A stretch of DNA of 64,000 nucleotides from Clostridium sp. OS1-26 (GTDB lineage: Bacteria > Bacillota > Clostridia > Clostridiales > Clostridiaceae). Positions 18,661 to 28,601 of the stretch are shown piece after piece. Position numbers and translations under genes: made by a program. The DNA lies in contig NZ_CP133264.1 of the NCBI RefSeq assembly GCF_030915445.1, positions 992,001 through 1,056,000 of the forward strand, given 5' to 3'. Every line of letters starts with the position of its first letter. The stretch's first letter is position 1. The notes under the pieces were generated by a model. That model had not been told where the DNA came from and searched no databases. It saw nothing but the letters and a program-made list of their open reading frames with translations.

Positions 18661-19313
18661 TTATTCCTTGTCTTTCAAGTCTACTTTTCTTGGATGTGCA
18701 CAAATTGCAAAATCTCTTGGCTCTCTCATTTCTAACAAATTATCAAGTCTGTTTTGATCTTTTAACTTGTTATATATAAGAATCCATGCACAATCGTTGT
18801 TATGATCGACTTCGCACTTTCCATCTCTCGCTCCACCACAAGGTCCATTTAAAAGTCCTTTTGCACACATTGTTACTGGACATATTCCACCTGACCATGC
18901 AAGCTGACAGTTTCCGCACGCCTTACAAGCTTCTGCATATTGTCCTACTCTTTCTACTTCACCTATAAACATTGTATTATTAGCAGGATAAACAGGTATA
19001 CTTGTGAGCTTTGCAACAGTTTGTGTTCCATCTCCACAAGCTAATGATAGAATTGCATCAGCTTCTTTTAACTCCTCTTTAAAGACTTTTAAATCTTTTT
19101 TGTTTTTAACAAATTACAAGAAGGATCTAATACTTTATATCCTAATACTGTTTTCCCTTTTTCTTCTAACTTCGCCTTCATTTCTAAGGCTTCCTGTTCT
19201 CCACCTACCTTACAAGTAGATGCACATAAAGAACATCCTGTAATTATCACTTTTTCACTGCCATCTAAATATTGAAGTACTTCTTCAAATGGCTTCTTTT
19301 CTGAAATAATCAT
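18661..19313 (-). pseudogene. metV: MetV, methylenetetrahydrofolate reductase Fe-S partner, apparent -1 frameshift
   Basis: Read as one unit this is about 217 residues, normal for MetV. The first frame (19313-19089) gives a 74-residue start with ITGCSLCASTCKVGG, then hits TAA. The second frame supplies the rest (SLACGDGTQTVAKL, CKACGNCQLAWSGGICPVTMCAKG, DHNNDCAWILIY). The frames join perfectly if one base is repeated or added at the six-A tract on the minus strand (19101-19096), where the codons are ACA AAA AAG. MetV carries Fe-S clusters passing electrons to MetF and is expected to be essential for acetogenesis, so a base-call error or programmed -1 shift is more likely than true loss. Confidence 0.85.
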
Positions 19314-19339
19314 TCTTATTCCCCCATCATACCCAATGC

Positions 19340-20194
19340 TTATAGGTTATTTTGTAATTTGCATGCTTTTACAACATGTTTTGCAAGTATTGAAGTAGTA
19401 ACTGATCCTACACCTGCTGGAACTGGTGTTATCATTGAAGCTTTTTCTATACAGTCTCCTGTATTAACGTCACCACACAAGTTTCCTTGCTCATCAACAT
19501 TTATACCAACATCTATAACTACAGCACCCTCTTTAACATAGCTTGAGTCAATCATTTTAGCTTTACCAATTCCAACTACTAAAACATCTGCTTCTGAGCA
19601 TACTTTAGGCATATCTTGAGTTCTTGAATGACATATAGTAACTGTAGCATTTTCATTTAAAAGAAGCATAGATACTGGTTTTCCCACAACCATTGACCTT
19701 CCAACAACTACAGCTTTCTTACCTTTCATAGGTACGTTATAATGTTTTAATATTTCGATAACTGCTGACGGAGTACATGGCGCATATCCTGTAGAATCGT
19801 TTTCCATAACCTTAGCCACGTTTACTGGACTAAAGCAGTCTACATCTTTTTCAGGTGTAATAATATATTTGATAACACTTTCATCAAGTTGTTTTGGGAA
19901 AGGTCTAAAAATTAGAATTCCATGAGTTGATTTATCTTCGTTTACTTTTTTAAGTTCTTTTATAAAATCTTCTTGTGTTATATCTTCAGGAAGCTCTACT
20001 ACTTGTGTTGCAATTCCAATTCCATCACATCTTTTTAAAGCTCCTCTTTCATAAGCCAGGTCACTTCCGTTTGCTCCAACTCTTACTATTGTAAGCTTTG
20101 GAGTAATACCCTTTGCCTTTAATTCTATTACTTCCTTAGTTAACTCTTCGCTTATAGCATCTGCAACTGGTTTTCCTTTAATTATTTGACCCAT
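19340..20194 (-). CDS. folD: Bifunctional methylene-THF dehydrogenase/methenyl-THF cyclohydrolase
   Basis: About 284 residues of the FolD family, interconverting methylene-, methenyl- and formyl-THF. Motifs are VGANGSDLAYERGALKRCD near residues 37-55, the KKAVVVGRSMVVGKP dinucleotide motif near 155-169 and ITPVPAGVGSVTTS near the C-terminus. The start at 20194 (MGQIIKGK) is set by AAGGAGATAG; the open frame continues 16 codons upstream. It occupies the methyl-branch position between fchA and metV. Confidence 0.95.
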   Translation of the reverse strand: MGQIIKGKPVADAISEELTKEVIELKAKGITPKLTIVRVGANGSDLAYERGALKRCDGIGIATQVVELPEDITQEDFIKELKKVNEDKSTHGILIFRPFPKQLDESVIKYIITPEKDVDCFSPVNVAKVMENDSTGYAPCTPSAVIEILKHYNVPMKGKKAVVVGRSMVVGKPVSMLLLNENATVTICHSRTQDMPKVCSEADVLVVGIGKAKMIDSSYVKEGAVVIDVGINVDEQGNLCGDVNTGDCIEKASMITPVPAGVGSVTTSILAKHVVKACKLQNNL

Positions 20195-20247
20195 ACTTAC
20201 TATCTCCTTCATATAAAAATTCGGGATTAAAATTTTACACAATTTCT

Positions 20248-20277
20248 CTTCGGAAGAGGATAGTTCCTCTTCCGAAG
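20248..20277 (-). other. Intercistronic hairpin between fchA and folD
   Basis: A perfect 12-bp GC-containing stem (CTTCGGAAGAGG at 20248-20259 pairing with 20266-20277, six-base loop) without a U-run. It may stabilise or process the polycistronic mRNA rather than terminate it. Confidence 0.6.
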
Positions 20278-20285
20278 ATTATACT

Positions 20286-20918
20286 TTATTTAGAAAGTGC
20301 TTTTACCACTTTCGCATAAACTTCATCAGCTATTCTAACACCCTCTTCAACTAGAGGTTCAGTTGCTTTTTTAACCTTATCAACATATTCGCTATCTTTT
20401 ATTGAATTTATGTTGATTATTACATTTAATTGAGCTCCATATATAGCAGCTCTTAAGCATTGCACACCTACTCCAACATCGCTTATTGCAAGCATTGAAC
20501 AGTTATCTACTAAATCTTCATGTAATTTTATAGATTCATAAGCTAGCTTAACTATCGCTACTGGAACTTCACATGCATCTTTTAAACACTTTTCTAATGT
20601 TTCCTCTTTTAATTTCTTCTCTTCGTCAGTATCTTTAGGCATTCCATAAGCTTTTGAAAGAGGTAGGAAGCATTCTGCATCTGCGTCTATCATTTTTAAT
20701 AGCTCTTTTTGAAGCTCTTCTGCTCTGTTTAATATGCCTTTAACTTTCTCTTCAAACTCAGCAAACTTCTTTTTGCCTATAGTTAGATTACATACCATAC
20801 TTCCAAGTGCCATTCCTATTGCACCAGTTAAAGCTGCTGCACCACCACCACCTGGAACTGCGGCTTTAGAAGCAAGAACTTCTATAAATTCTGTACTAGT
20901 CTTATCTGCCAGTTTCAT
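20286..20918 (-). CDS. fchA: Methenyltetrahydrofolate cyclohydrolase (FchA)
   Basis: A 210-residue cyclodeaminase/cyclohydrolase-family protein that hydrolyses methenyl-THF to formyl-THF. The signature is SKAAVPGGGGAAALTGAIGM near residues 17-36. The body is helical throughout, as in the family. It duplicates the cyclohydrolase activity of FolD, a usual situation in clostridial acetogens. It lies 20 nt after fhs. Confidence 0.93.
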   Translation of the reverse strand: MKLADKTSTEFIEVLASKAAVPGGGGAAALTGAIGMALGSMVCNLTIGKKKFAEFEEKVKGILNRAEELQKELLKMIDADAECFLPLSKAYGMPKDTDEEKKLKEETLEKCLKDACEVPVAIVKLAYESIKLHEDLVDNCSMLAISDVGVGVQCLRAAIYGAQLNVIININSIKDSEYVDKVKKATEPLVEEGVRIADEVYAKVVKALSK

Positions 20919-20937
20919 AGCCTTGTCCTCCTAAATC

Positions 20938-22614
20938 TTAGAATAATCCGCTTATTACTCCGTTTTCGTCAACATTTATTCTTTCAGCTGCTGGAACTTT
21001 AGGAAGTCCTGGCATTTTCATTATTGCTCCAGTTACTGCAACAACAAAACCTGCACCTGCTGAAATTGTTACTTGTCTTACAGTTATATTAAATCCTGTA
21101 GGTCTTCCAAGTTTAGTTTGATCATCAGTTAAGGAGTACTGAGTTTTTGCCATACATATTGGAGTTTTTCCAAATCCATTCTTCTCTAATTCATCAATTT
21201 CTTTGTTAGCTTGATCTGTAAATATTACATCATCAGCTCCATATATCTTTTGAGCTATAGCTCTTATTTTATCTCTTATTGGAAGTTCAGCATCATAAGA
21301 GAATTGGAATTCATTTTCGCCTGCTTCTATTAATCTAACTACTTCTTTAGCTACTTCAACTCCACCTTCTCCGCCTTTTGCCCAAACTTCTGAAAGTTTA
21401 ACGTTAACTCCTAATTCCTTACATTTTGTTTCAACTAACTTTAACTCTGCTTGAGTATCAGTTGGGAATGCATTTATTGCTACTACTGCTGGTAGTTTGA
21501 ATACTTTAGTTATATTTTCAACGTGTTTCAATAAGTTTGGAAGTCCTTTTTCAAGAGCTTCTAAATTTTCATTATTTAATTCAGCCTTTGGTACTCCTCC
21601 GTTGTATTTTAGTGCTCTTACTGTAGCAACTATTACAACAGCATCTGGTTTTAATCCAGCCATTCTACACTTGATGTCTAAGAACTTTTCAGCTCCAAGG
21701 TCAGCACCAAATCCTGCTTCTGTAACTACATAGTCAGCAAAATGAGTAGCCATTCTTGTAGCCATTATTGAGTTACATCCATGAGCTATATTTGCAAATG
21801 GTCCACCATGTACAAATGCTGGTGTTCCTTCAAGTGTTTGAACTAAATTTGGTTTTAAAGCATCTTTAAGTAATGCAGCCATAGCACCGTGAGCATTTAT
21901 TTGTCCAGCTGTTACTGGAGCTCCACTTCTTGTATAGCCTACAACTATTCTAGCTAATCTTTCTTTTAAATCATTTATGTCAGTTGCTAAACAGAATATA
22001 GCCATTATTTCTGAAGCAACAGTAATGTCAAATCCATCTTCTCTTGGCATTCCATTTGCTTTTCCACCCATACCATCAACAACAAATCTTAATTGTCTGT
22101 CGTTCATGTCAACGCATCTTCTCCAAACAATTCTTCTTGGATCGATATCTAAAGCGTTTCCTTGATATATATGGTTGTCTATCATTGCAGCTAAAAGGTT
22201 ATTTGCTGCTCCTATTGCATGGAAATCACCTGTAAAGTGAAGGTTTATATCTTCCATTGGAACAACTTGAGCGTATCCGCCACCTGCTGCTCCTCCTTTT
22301 ACTCCAAATACAGGTCCTAGTGAAGGTTCTCTTAATGCAACTATTGTATTTTTACCTATTTTTGATAAAGCATCTGCCACACCTATTGATGTAGTAGTTT
22401 TTCCTTCACCTGCTGGTGTTGGATTGATTGCTGTACATAGTATTAACTTACCATTTTTTCCTGGTGTTTTCTTTAGAAGATTATAGTCTACTTTTGCTTT
22501 ATATTTTCCATAAAGCTCAATATCATCTTCTGTAAAACCTAATTTAGAAGCTACCTCTCTAATGTCTTGCATTTTACATTCTTGTGCAATTTCAATATCT
22601 GACTTAAAACCCAT
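20938..22614 (-). CDS. fhs: Formate--tetrahydrofolate ligase
   Basis: A 558-residue formyl-THF synthetase that uses ATP to join formate to THF, the entry step of the methyl branch. The P-loop is [18 protein letters not shown] near residues 66-83. Other hallmarks are [22 protein letters not shown] around 94-115 and [13 protein letters not shown] near 270-283. Length is normal. The start is a single base after the cooC stop, indicating coupled translation. Confidence 0.97.
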   Translation of the reverse strand: MGFKSDIEIAQECKMQDIREVASKLGFTEDDIELYGKYKAKVDYNLLKKTPGKNGKLILCTAINPTPAGEGKTTTSIGVADALSKIGKNTIVALREPSLGPVFGVKGGAAGGGYAQVVPMEDINLHFTGDFHAIGAANNLLAAMIDNHIYQGNALDIDPRRIVWRRCVDMNDRQLRFVVDGMGGKANGMPREDGFDITVASEIMAIFCLATDINDLKERLARIVVGYTRSGAPVTAGQINAHGAMAALLKDALKPNLVQTLEGTPAFVHGGPFANIAHGCNSIMATRMATHFADYVVTEAGFGADLGAEKFLDIKCRMAGLKPDAVVIVATVRALKYNGGVPKAELNNENLEALEKGLPNLLKHVENITKVFKLPAVVAINAFPTDTQAELKLVETKCKELGVNVKLSEVWAKGGEGGVEVAKEVVRLIEAGENEFQFSYDAELPIRDKIRAIAQKIYGADDVIFTDQANKEIDELEKNGFGKTPICMAKTQYSLTDDQTKLGRPTGFNITVRQVTISAGAGFVVAVTGAIMKMPGLPKVPAAERINVDENGVISGLF

Positions 22615-22615
22615 T

Positions 22616-23398
22616 TTAGAATACCCCCATCTCTAATTTTTCTTTTATTTTTTTAATCTCCTGTACAGTTTCATTACTGCAATCATATGGAGATTTATTA
22701 ACCCTATCAGAACTTCCCACAGTTTCACGATAATGTATAAATCCGAGACAGACATCTGTATCTATATTTTCAAGCACATATTTTTCATCTTCTTCATTTT
22801 TAATCTTATTTGCTACTACAAAAACTTTTTCTATCCCTAAGTCCTTTGCAAGCTTTTTTACATGTTTATATGTTTGTATACTTCTTATTCCGGGTTCTAC
22901 AACAACAACGAATACGTCTACCCCCTGAGCAGTACCTCTGCCTAGATGCTCTATACCGGCTTCCATATCCATAATCACAATATCTTTATTTTGAAGAATC
23001 AAATGTGATGTAAGTTTTTTTAGAAGAACATTCTCTGGACAAATACATCCAGTTCCACCTGTATCTACTGTTCCCATTGTTAAAAGCCTTACACCATGAT
23101 GTTCCTTACAATATCTTTCTGGAATGTCATCAACCTTTGGGTTTATCTTAAACATTTTACCAAAAGATCCTGGTGTAGAGTTTGTTCTCTCTGCTACTAG
23201 TTTCTTCATTTCTGATATAGGAACAATTTCGTCAATTAACTCTTGAGGAAAGCCTAGTGCTAAGGCTAAATTAGGATCTGGATCCCCATCCACAGCTAAA
23301 ACATTATACCCTTCTTCTGCGTATATTCTGCTCATTATAGCCGAAAATGTAGTTTTTCCTACTCCGCCTTTTCCTGTGATAGCCATTTTCATTTTCAT
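22616..23398 (-). CDS. cooC: CooC, CO dehydrogenase nickel-insertion ATPase
   Basis: About 260 residues of the MinD-like CooC family. It has the deviant Walker [16 protein letters not shown] near residues 6-20, [13 protein letters not shown] near 38-50 and [14 protein letters not shown] near 112-125, whose CxC binds Ni or Zn at the dimer interface. It uses ATP to mature the Ni-Fe-S C-cluster of CODH. The start at 23398 is chosen because GGAGGTACTACAT precedes it. It follows acsA after a 190-nt spacer that contains a strong inverted repeat. Confidence 0.93.
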   Translation of the reverse strand: MKMKMAITGKGGVGKTTFSAIMSRIYAEEGYNVLAVDGDPDPNLALALGFPQELIDEIVPISEMKKLVAERTNSTPGSFGKMFKINPKVDDIPERYCKEHHGVRLLTMGTVDTGGTGCICPENVLLKKLTSHLILQNKDIVIMDMEAGIEHLGRGTAQGVDVFVVVVEPGIRSIQTYKHVKKLAKDLGIEKVFVVANKIKNEEDEKYVLENIDTDVCLGFIHYRETVGSSDRVNKSPYDCSNETVQEIKKIKEKLEMGVF

Positions 23399-23476
23399 AT
23401 GTAGTACCTCCTTTTGTGCCGCCATAACTGTTATGTGTAGCTTGCTATAGACAACTAATATTTAATCATATTTTAT

Positions 23477-23516
23477 CTCAAAATGATAACAAATTAAAGT
23501 TTGTTATCATTTTGAG
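23477..23516. promoter_or_regulatory. 17-bp inverted repeat in acsA-cooC spacer
   Basis: CTCAAAATGATAACAAA at 23477-23493 is perfectly inverted at 23500-23516 (six-base loop). A further partial copy of the core CAAAATGATA occurs on the minus strand about 20 nt upstream. The minus strand lacks a U-run after the stem, so a stabilising hairpin or an operator is favoured over a terminator. Confidence 0.5.
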
Positions 23517-23615
23517 TTATTTTTGGTATCATTTTGATATTTTAGTTCTAGAAATGTTAACTTTACACTGTTTTATATTTGGCATAGCTTTTGCTTATAT
23601 AATTTAGTGTAATAT

Positions 23616-25508
23616 TTATATTCCTAACTTTTTACGTTTTTCGTTAACTCTAGCAACTATTTGTTCAACAGTTTTGTGTGGATCTGGCTCTACAAAGAAC
23701 TTAGCGCCTACCCACTCTTCCATTCTATTAGTTAAGATGTCAACAACTTCTGGACCACCTGTAACTGGAGGAACTACTCCAAGCCATGTGTCTATACCAG
23801 ATGTTACAACATAAGTTCCTATTGCTATAGCTTTTTCTGACATATATTCTGGAGCTACACCAACTACTGGTAAGTCGCTCATATCTACTCCTAAATGATT
23901 AGCTGTTGTTCCAACTAATTGTAAGATACGGCTTATATCTACGCATGATCCCATATGAAGTACTGGTGGTATACCTACTAATTCACATACCTTTTTAAGT
24001 CCTGGCCCAGCAAGTTCTCTTGCTTCTCTTCTTAATAAGCCTGCTTTAGCTGCTGCTTGAGCTGCACACCCAGTTGTAACAACTATTATATCATTCTTGA
24101 TTAAGCCTTTTATTACTTCTATATGACTCTCATCGTGAACTTTCTTTGGATTGTTACATCCAACTACACCAGCTGCTCCTCTTATAACTCCTGCAACTAT
24201 AACATCAGCAAGAGGTTTTGTTGATTGCATTGGTCCTATATGAGAGTTTACAACTCCATCTAATTTGTTTAATATTTCTTCAACACTATAACCAACTTCA
24301 GCTTCTGATTTAAGCTCTGGTATCATAACCTTACTTCTATCTCTATTTTTGTAGTTCATTATAGCTTCTGTTAATATTTTCTTAGCTGCTCCCATTCTAT
24401 CTTCTTCATCTAACTCTATATAAGTTGATCCTTTTATCCTAGCTTTTGGTGAAGTTGTTATAAACTTAGTATGATAGCTTTCTGCTAATTTAGCTAATGA
24501 TGGGAATATACATTGTACGTCAACTACTAAAGCTTCTACAGCACCAGTAATTACTGCTAATTCCTGTTGTAAGAAATCACCAGCTAATTTAACTCCATGT
24601 CTCATTGTAACTTCATTAGCTGTACAACACATACCACAAAGGTTTATTCCTTCTGCTCCTACTGATTTAGCTAATTCTATCATTTCTGGTGATTCTGCAG
24701 CTTGTACAATCATTTCTGAAAGTGTTGGTTCATGTCCATGTAATACTATATTAACTTGGTTATCTTCTAAAACACCTAGGTTAGCTTTAGTCTGTCTAGA
24801 ATGTGGTGTTCCAAACATTATGTCACTGAATTCTGTTGCCATATATGAACCTATCCATCCATCAGTTAATGAAGTTCTCATAGCAATTTTAATCATTCCT
24901 TCTGCATCTGCCATACATCCAATATGAGTTGAGTGCATAAGTCCTGCTATTTCTCTATCAACTGCTCTTGGCATTATTCCTAAGTCTTTCCATATTTGCT
25001 TTCTTTTTTCTGGTAGAGTTGGTGGTAAGCAAGGTTCTCCAAACTGTCTACCATAGTCTTGTAATCCTGTTGCAGCAAGTTCATGAGCTATTTCATATAC
25101 ATCTCTGCCTTCAGTTTTTACTCCAAATCTTTCTGCAACCTTCATTAATTTCTTTTCATCTTTAACCTTTATATCTCCATCTGGACTTGAATGGTATAAG
25201 TCTAGACAGATGCTTCTACCATGGTCTGAATGAGCTGCTGTTCCGCCTGCTACCATTCTAGCATAGTTTCTGGAAACGATAACATCTGCTGTGGCACCAC
25301 AAATACCTCTTTCTGCACCTTTACCTGGAACTGGGCTTACCCTACAAGGTCCCATGGTACAATTTCTACAACATACACCAGCAGCACCAAATCCACAAGG
25401 CGCTTTTAGAATTTCTTTTCTGTCCCAAGCTGTTTCCACCCCGTCTTTTTTAGCCTTATCAAGCATGTCCAACGTAGTTTTGTCAATTGAAAGTACTTTT
25501 TCACTCAT
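23616..25508 (-). CDS. acsA: Anaerobic carbon-monoxide dehydrogenase catalytic subunit
   Basis: A 630-residue Ni-Fe CODH (CooS/AcsA family) that interconverts CO2 and CO and supplies CO to acetyl-CoA synthase. The N-terminal B/D-cluster cysteines are visible at Cys38, 46, 47, 50 and 55 (CGFGAAGVCCRNCTMGPC). C-cluster ligand regions include LHGHEPTLSEM near 255-265, NLCGMCCTANEV near 289-300, DVQCIFPSL near 330-338, GVVGCNN around 440 and the distal MGSCVD. The frame is intact without internal stops. It heads the pathway locus behind an 840-bp leader region. Confidence 0.97.
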   Translation of the reverse strand: MSEKVLSIDKTTLDMLDKAKKDGVETAWDRKEILKAPCGFGAAGVCCRNCTMGPCRVSPVPGKGAERGICGATADVIVSRNYARMVAGGTAAHSDHGRSICLDLYHSSPDGDIKVKDEKKLMKVAERFGVKTEGRDVYEIAHELAATGLQDYGRQFGEPCLPPTLPEKRKQIWKDLGIMPRAVDREIAGLMHSTHIGCMADAEGMIKIAMRTSLTDGWIGSYMATEFSDIMFGTPHSRQTKANLGVLEDNQVNIVLHGHEPTLSEMIVQAAESPEMIELAKSVGAEGINLCGMCCTANEVTMRHGVKLAGDFLQQELAVITGAVEALVVDVQCIFPSLAKLAESYHTKFITTSPKARIKGSTYIELDEEDRMGAAKKILTEAIMNYKNRDRSKVMIPELKSEAEVGYSVEEILNKLDGVVNSHIGPMQSTKPLADVIVAGVIRGAAGVVGCNNPKKVHDESHIEVIKGLIKNDIIVVTTGCAAQAAAKAGLLRREARELAGPGLKKVCELVGIPPVLHMGSCVDISRILQLVGTTANHLGVDMSDLPVVGVAPEYMSEKAIAIGTYVVTSGIDTWLGVVPPVTGGPEVVDILTNRMEEWVGAKFFVEPDPHKTVEQIVARVNEKRKKLGI

Positions 25509-26282
25509 TTTTAATATTCCCTCCTTACCAAAACTAACTCTATTATATTTGAAGAATTAGTTCCTTATTCTTACCTAAAACCCTAATTTTTAATATATTT
25601 GAAATATTTTGAATGACCACAATTATAATTATAATGCTTTTATACGAAAAAGAAAAGATGTCTTAGAGAAAAAATGTTAAATTTTAAACATTCAATTTTA
25701 AAAAAAATTTAAATATTTTGTTGAAGGATTGGATATAAGAATAATGATCAAAATTAGTTTTTACATGTTTTTACATATGGATTCCTTTGTATTTTTTATG
25801 AATAAATTCCAATTACTTACCATTTGTTATATGTATATTTCTATTTTTTTAAAAGATTACTAAAAAAATTTAATATTTCATGCCTTCTTAGATTTATTTT
25901 ATCACATTTTCTTCTTTAATTGCAAAATATTTTTTATTTTATATCCACTTTATACTATTCAAAATTCTTATAGAATAAATTACATCACTTAGATTGACAA
26001 ATTTAAAAACTTATCTATAATCAATAAATATATGATTTTAATTATATATTTATGCAATTATTGTAAACAGTCTTTTAAAGTTTGTTAAATTTTTAGTAAA
26101 GTTTTATTTTAATTTAACAGATTTCAGAAAATTCTCAGTTGTGCAGCTAAAGCCATTGATTTTTGGTTAACACTATACTTTTATATTTCGACATATCATA
26201 TTTAGAATGCATTATTTTAGGTAAAGAGCAGGAGTTTTCTTAATAAAAATAGAGCCTGAATAAAAGTTTAATAACTATTATT
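25509..26282. other. AT-rich intergenic region upstream of acsA
   Basis: About 770 bp without a credible coding frame. It should hold the promoter and leader of the Wood-Ljungdahl operon. A TATAAT on the minus strand at 25542-25547 lies about 40 nt before the start but has no good -35. The only textbook promoter in the gap points the other way, at 25994-26021. Confidence 0.6.
25994..26021 (+). promoter_or_regulatory. Consensus sigma-70-type promoter without a gene
   Basis: TTGACA at 25994-25999, a 16-bp spacer, then TATAAT at 26016-26021, both hexamers perfect. It points toward the 3' end of the convergent transporter gene and no open frame follows for 330 bp, so any product would be a non-coding or antisense RNA. 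Confidence 0.5.
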
Positions 26283-26327
26283 AAAAAAAGCCACAGTAAA
26301 ATAAACAATTTTGTTTATTTTACCATG
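26283..26327 (-). terminator. Terminator of the POT transporter gene
   Basis: A 13-bp perfect stem (26296-26308 with 26311-26323, arm GTAAAATAAACAA), extended by further pairs and followed on the minus strand by CTTTTTTTAA. Confidence 0.8.
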
Positions 26328-26349
26328 ACTTTTATAATCTAAATATATA

Positions 26350-27747
26350 TTATTCCATCATAGCTGTAAGTTTTTTGTTTAATGATAGCAATACTAAACC
26401 AAGAACTATTGATACAACTGCTATTCCACCAAATATTTGTATGTGTCCTAGTGAATCCATAAATGATGCTAATACTCCTGCAAGTTTATTTGCAATAGAT
26501 GAACTCAATAGCCAAACTCCCATAAGTAATGATGCAAGTTTCTTTGGTGCTAATTTACTTACCATTGAAAGTCCAACTGGGGATAAGCAAAGTTCTCCCA
26601 TTGTATGAAGGAAGTAAGCTCCAACAAGCCATAATATATTAGCTTTTACAGCTACATTATCTCCTGCATTTCCTCTTTGTAAGCAAGCTCCTACCATTAA
26701 TAAAAATCCTATTCCTAAAAGTACCATACCTAATGCCATTTTTGTAGGAATATTCATATCTCCTTGAGGTCTATTGGATAATTTCATCCATATTTTACCT
26801 ACGATTGGTGCAAATAATACTATAAATACCGGATTTAATGATTGGAACCAAGATACTGGCAATTGCATACCAAACGCATCTCTGTTTATAAAATCTTTAG
26901 TGTATATTGTTAATGAACTTCCTGCTTGTTCGAAACCAGCCCAGAAGAATACAACAAATGCTGTTACAATGAATATAACTGCAGTTCTTCTCTTTTCTTG
27001 AGCAGTAAGTGGTCTATTTGCTTCTTCTGATGATTTATCATCTTTACTCTTAGCTCTACCAACTGGCTTTTTACCAATCTCGCCTAAATACTTATTACCT
27101 AATAAATTGAATATAAGTTGTCCTAGAACCATACCTATACCAGCTGCTAAGAAACCGAACTTAAATCCATAATGAATTATTTGTTCTCCTTGTCTAACTG
27201 CAAATATTTGCTCTGCTAATGTACCGCATACAAACGGAGCTATAAATGCACCTAGGTTTATACCCATATAGAAGATTGTAAAAGCAGCGTCTTTTCTTTT
27301 ATCTCCCTCTGGATATAATTGTCCAACTAATGTTGATATGTTTGGTTTAAAGAAACCGTTTCCTATTATAAGTAAAAATAATCCTAAATATAGCGCACCT
27401 TTACTTTGGTTTGAGAATAACGCAAACTGTCCAGCAGCCATAGTTATACCACCGATAGTAATGGCTAGTCTTTGTCCTAAAAATTTGTCTGAAAGATATC
27501 CACCGATTAACGGAGTAAGGTAAACTAGCGAAGTAAATGTACCATATAAACTCATAGCTTCAGCTTTATTAAAGCCTAAACCACCAGATACTAAGCTTGT
27601 TGTTAAATATAAAACTAACAAAGCTCTCATACCATAGTAACTGAATCTTTCCCATGCTTCTGTGAAGAATAGCATATACAGTCCTGGCGGATGTTTCATT
27701 TTACCTGTTTCATTTTGAACTTGTCCATTCTTTTTTGAAAGTTCCAT
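26350..27747 (-). CDS. POT family proton-dependent oligopeptide transporter
   Basis: A 465-residue major-facilitator protein of the peptide transporter family with about 12-14 hydrophobic segments. Hallmarks are the ExxERF-type FFTEAWERFSYYGMRALLVLYL near residues 28-49, GGYLSDKFLGQR near 82-93 and FTIFYMGINLGAFIAPF near 150-166. It imports di- and tripeptides with protons. It stands alone between two terminators. Tandem operator-like repeats lie about 480 bp upstream. Confidence 0.9.
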   Translation of the reverse strand: MELSKKNGQVQNETGKMKHPPGLYMLFFTEAWERFSYYGMRALLVLYLTTSLVSGGLGFNKAEAMSLYGTFTSLVYLTPLIGGYLSDKFLGQRLAITIGGITMAAGQFALFSNQSKGALYLGLFLLIIGNGFFKPNISTLVGQLYPEGDKRKDAAFTIFYMGINLGAFIAPFVCGTLAEQIFAVRQGEQIIHYGFKFGFLAAGIGMVLGQLIFNLLGNKYLGEIGKKPVGRAKSKDDKSSEEANRPLTAQEKRRTAVIFIVTAFVVFFWAGFEQAGSSLTIYTKDFINRDAFGMQLPVSWFQSLNPVFIVLFAPIVGKIWMKLSNRPQGDMNIPTKMALGMVLLGIGFLLMVGACLQRGNAGDNVAVKANILWLVGAYFLHTMGELCLSPVGLSMVSKLAPKKLASLLMGVWLLSSSIANKLAGVLASFMDSLGHIQIFGGIAVVSIVLGLVLLSLNKKLTAMME

Positions 27748-28506
27748 GTTATCCCTTCTTCCTATGTATTTTAATTTTTTATTTTCGAAATTATTTTATC
27801 ATTATATTTTATTCTTGGCAAGATATCATTTATTTCCTTCAGCCATTTGAATTACTACTTATCACAACGTTTTCATTCAATATGCATATATATACATATC
27901 AAAAATACACTGCAAAATAAATTATGCAGCTTTCTAACAAGTTTATTTTTCTTGCTTTTGCCACAATCCAAGCATTCCCAAGATGTATCTTATTATTTTT
28001 ACATTATACAATCATTGTATAATTATAAACGTGCTATTATTTTTTTGAATTTTTTCATTATTTTTAATTTATTTTTACAAGTTTTCCATCTTATTTAAAA
28101 CACATCACCTTTTCTTACGCTTGCATTTTTCTATTGTTTTGATTCATTTTTATGGATATTTGTTAAAAAAGCCTCTTTTTTATTACTATTTTATGATTTT
28201 TCAATTAAAATACATATTAATTTTTTACTGCTCGATTTCACTTTTTACAGTATGGATTCATTTTTTACAGTATTGTGTAATCTTATCTAATGAAATTTTA
28301 TTCATTAAATAGTGAAGTTATCTTAAAAAATATACTTATTAAGATAATTTATAAATATTCTATATTTTGATATAAAATTTATAACAGAATAATTTATATA
28401 TTATTCAATAATATATATAATTGAATAATAACTTTATTATATATTCATTTTAAAAATAAATAATGTAATCTAAAATTAAGCAACCAATAATTGCTCTTGC
28501 CTAACA
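27748..28506. other. Long AT-rich gap upstream of the POT gene
   Basis: About 760 bp without a supported gene; the few open frames are short and of very low complexity. It contains three tandem 20-bp repeats and one near-symmetrical AT palindrome (TTATTCAAT at 28401-28409 inverted at 28420-28428). It presumably carries the transporter promoter. Confidence 0.6.
28221..28280. repeat. Three tandem 20-bp repeats
   Basis: Units begin at 28221, 28241 and 28261 and share the core YTTTTTACWG, with TATxGATTCA-like 3' halves best kept in unit 2. The 20-bp period places the sites on nearly the same face of the helix, as for a cooperative regulator. Confidence 0.5.
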
Positions 28507-28570
28507 TATAAAAAAACGCTCCCTTCATGATAACAGTTTTATTGTTTTAACTGTCTACCATAAAGGAAGC
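28507..28570 (-). terminator. Terminator after etfA
   Basis: A long imperfect stem on the minus strand (GCTTCCTTTATGGTAGACAG from 28570, pairing with CTGTTATCATGAAGGGAGC), followed by GTTTTTTTATATG. It ends the CoA-transferase-to-etfA operon. Confidence 0.85.
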
Positions 28571-28601
28571 ATATTATTTACGAGATAGCCTCTTTTCTTT
28601 G

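Noticed and set aside
27847..28312. Two plus-strand frames of 83 and 63 codons in the gap upstream of the POT gene
   Set aside because: Phe/Ile/Leu/Tyr-rich products of AT-rich DNA, no ribosome sites, and they cross the tandem repeats.
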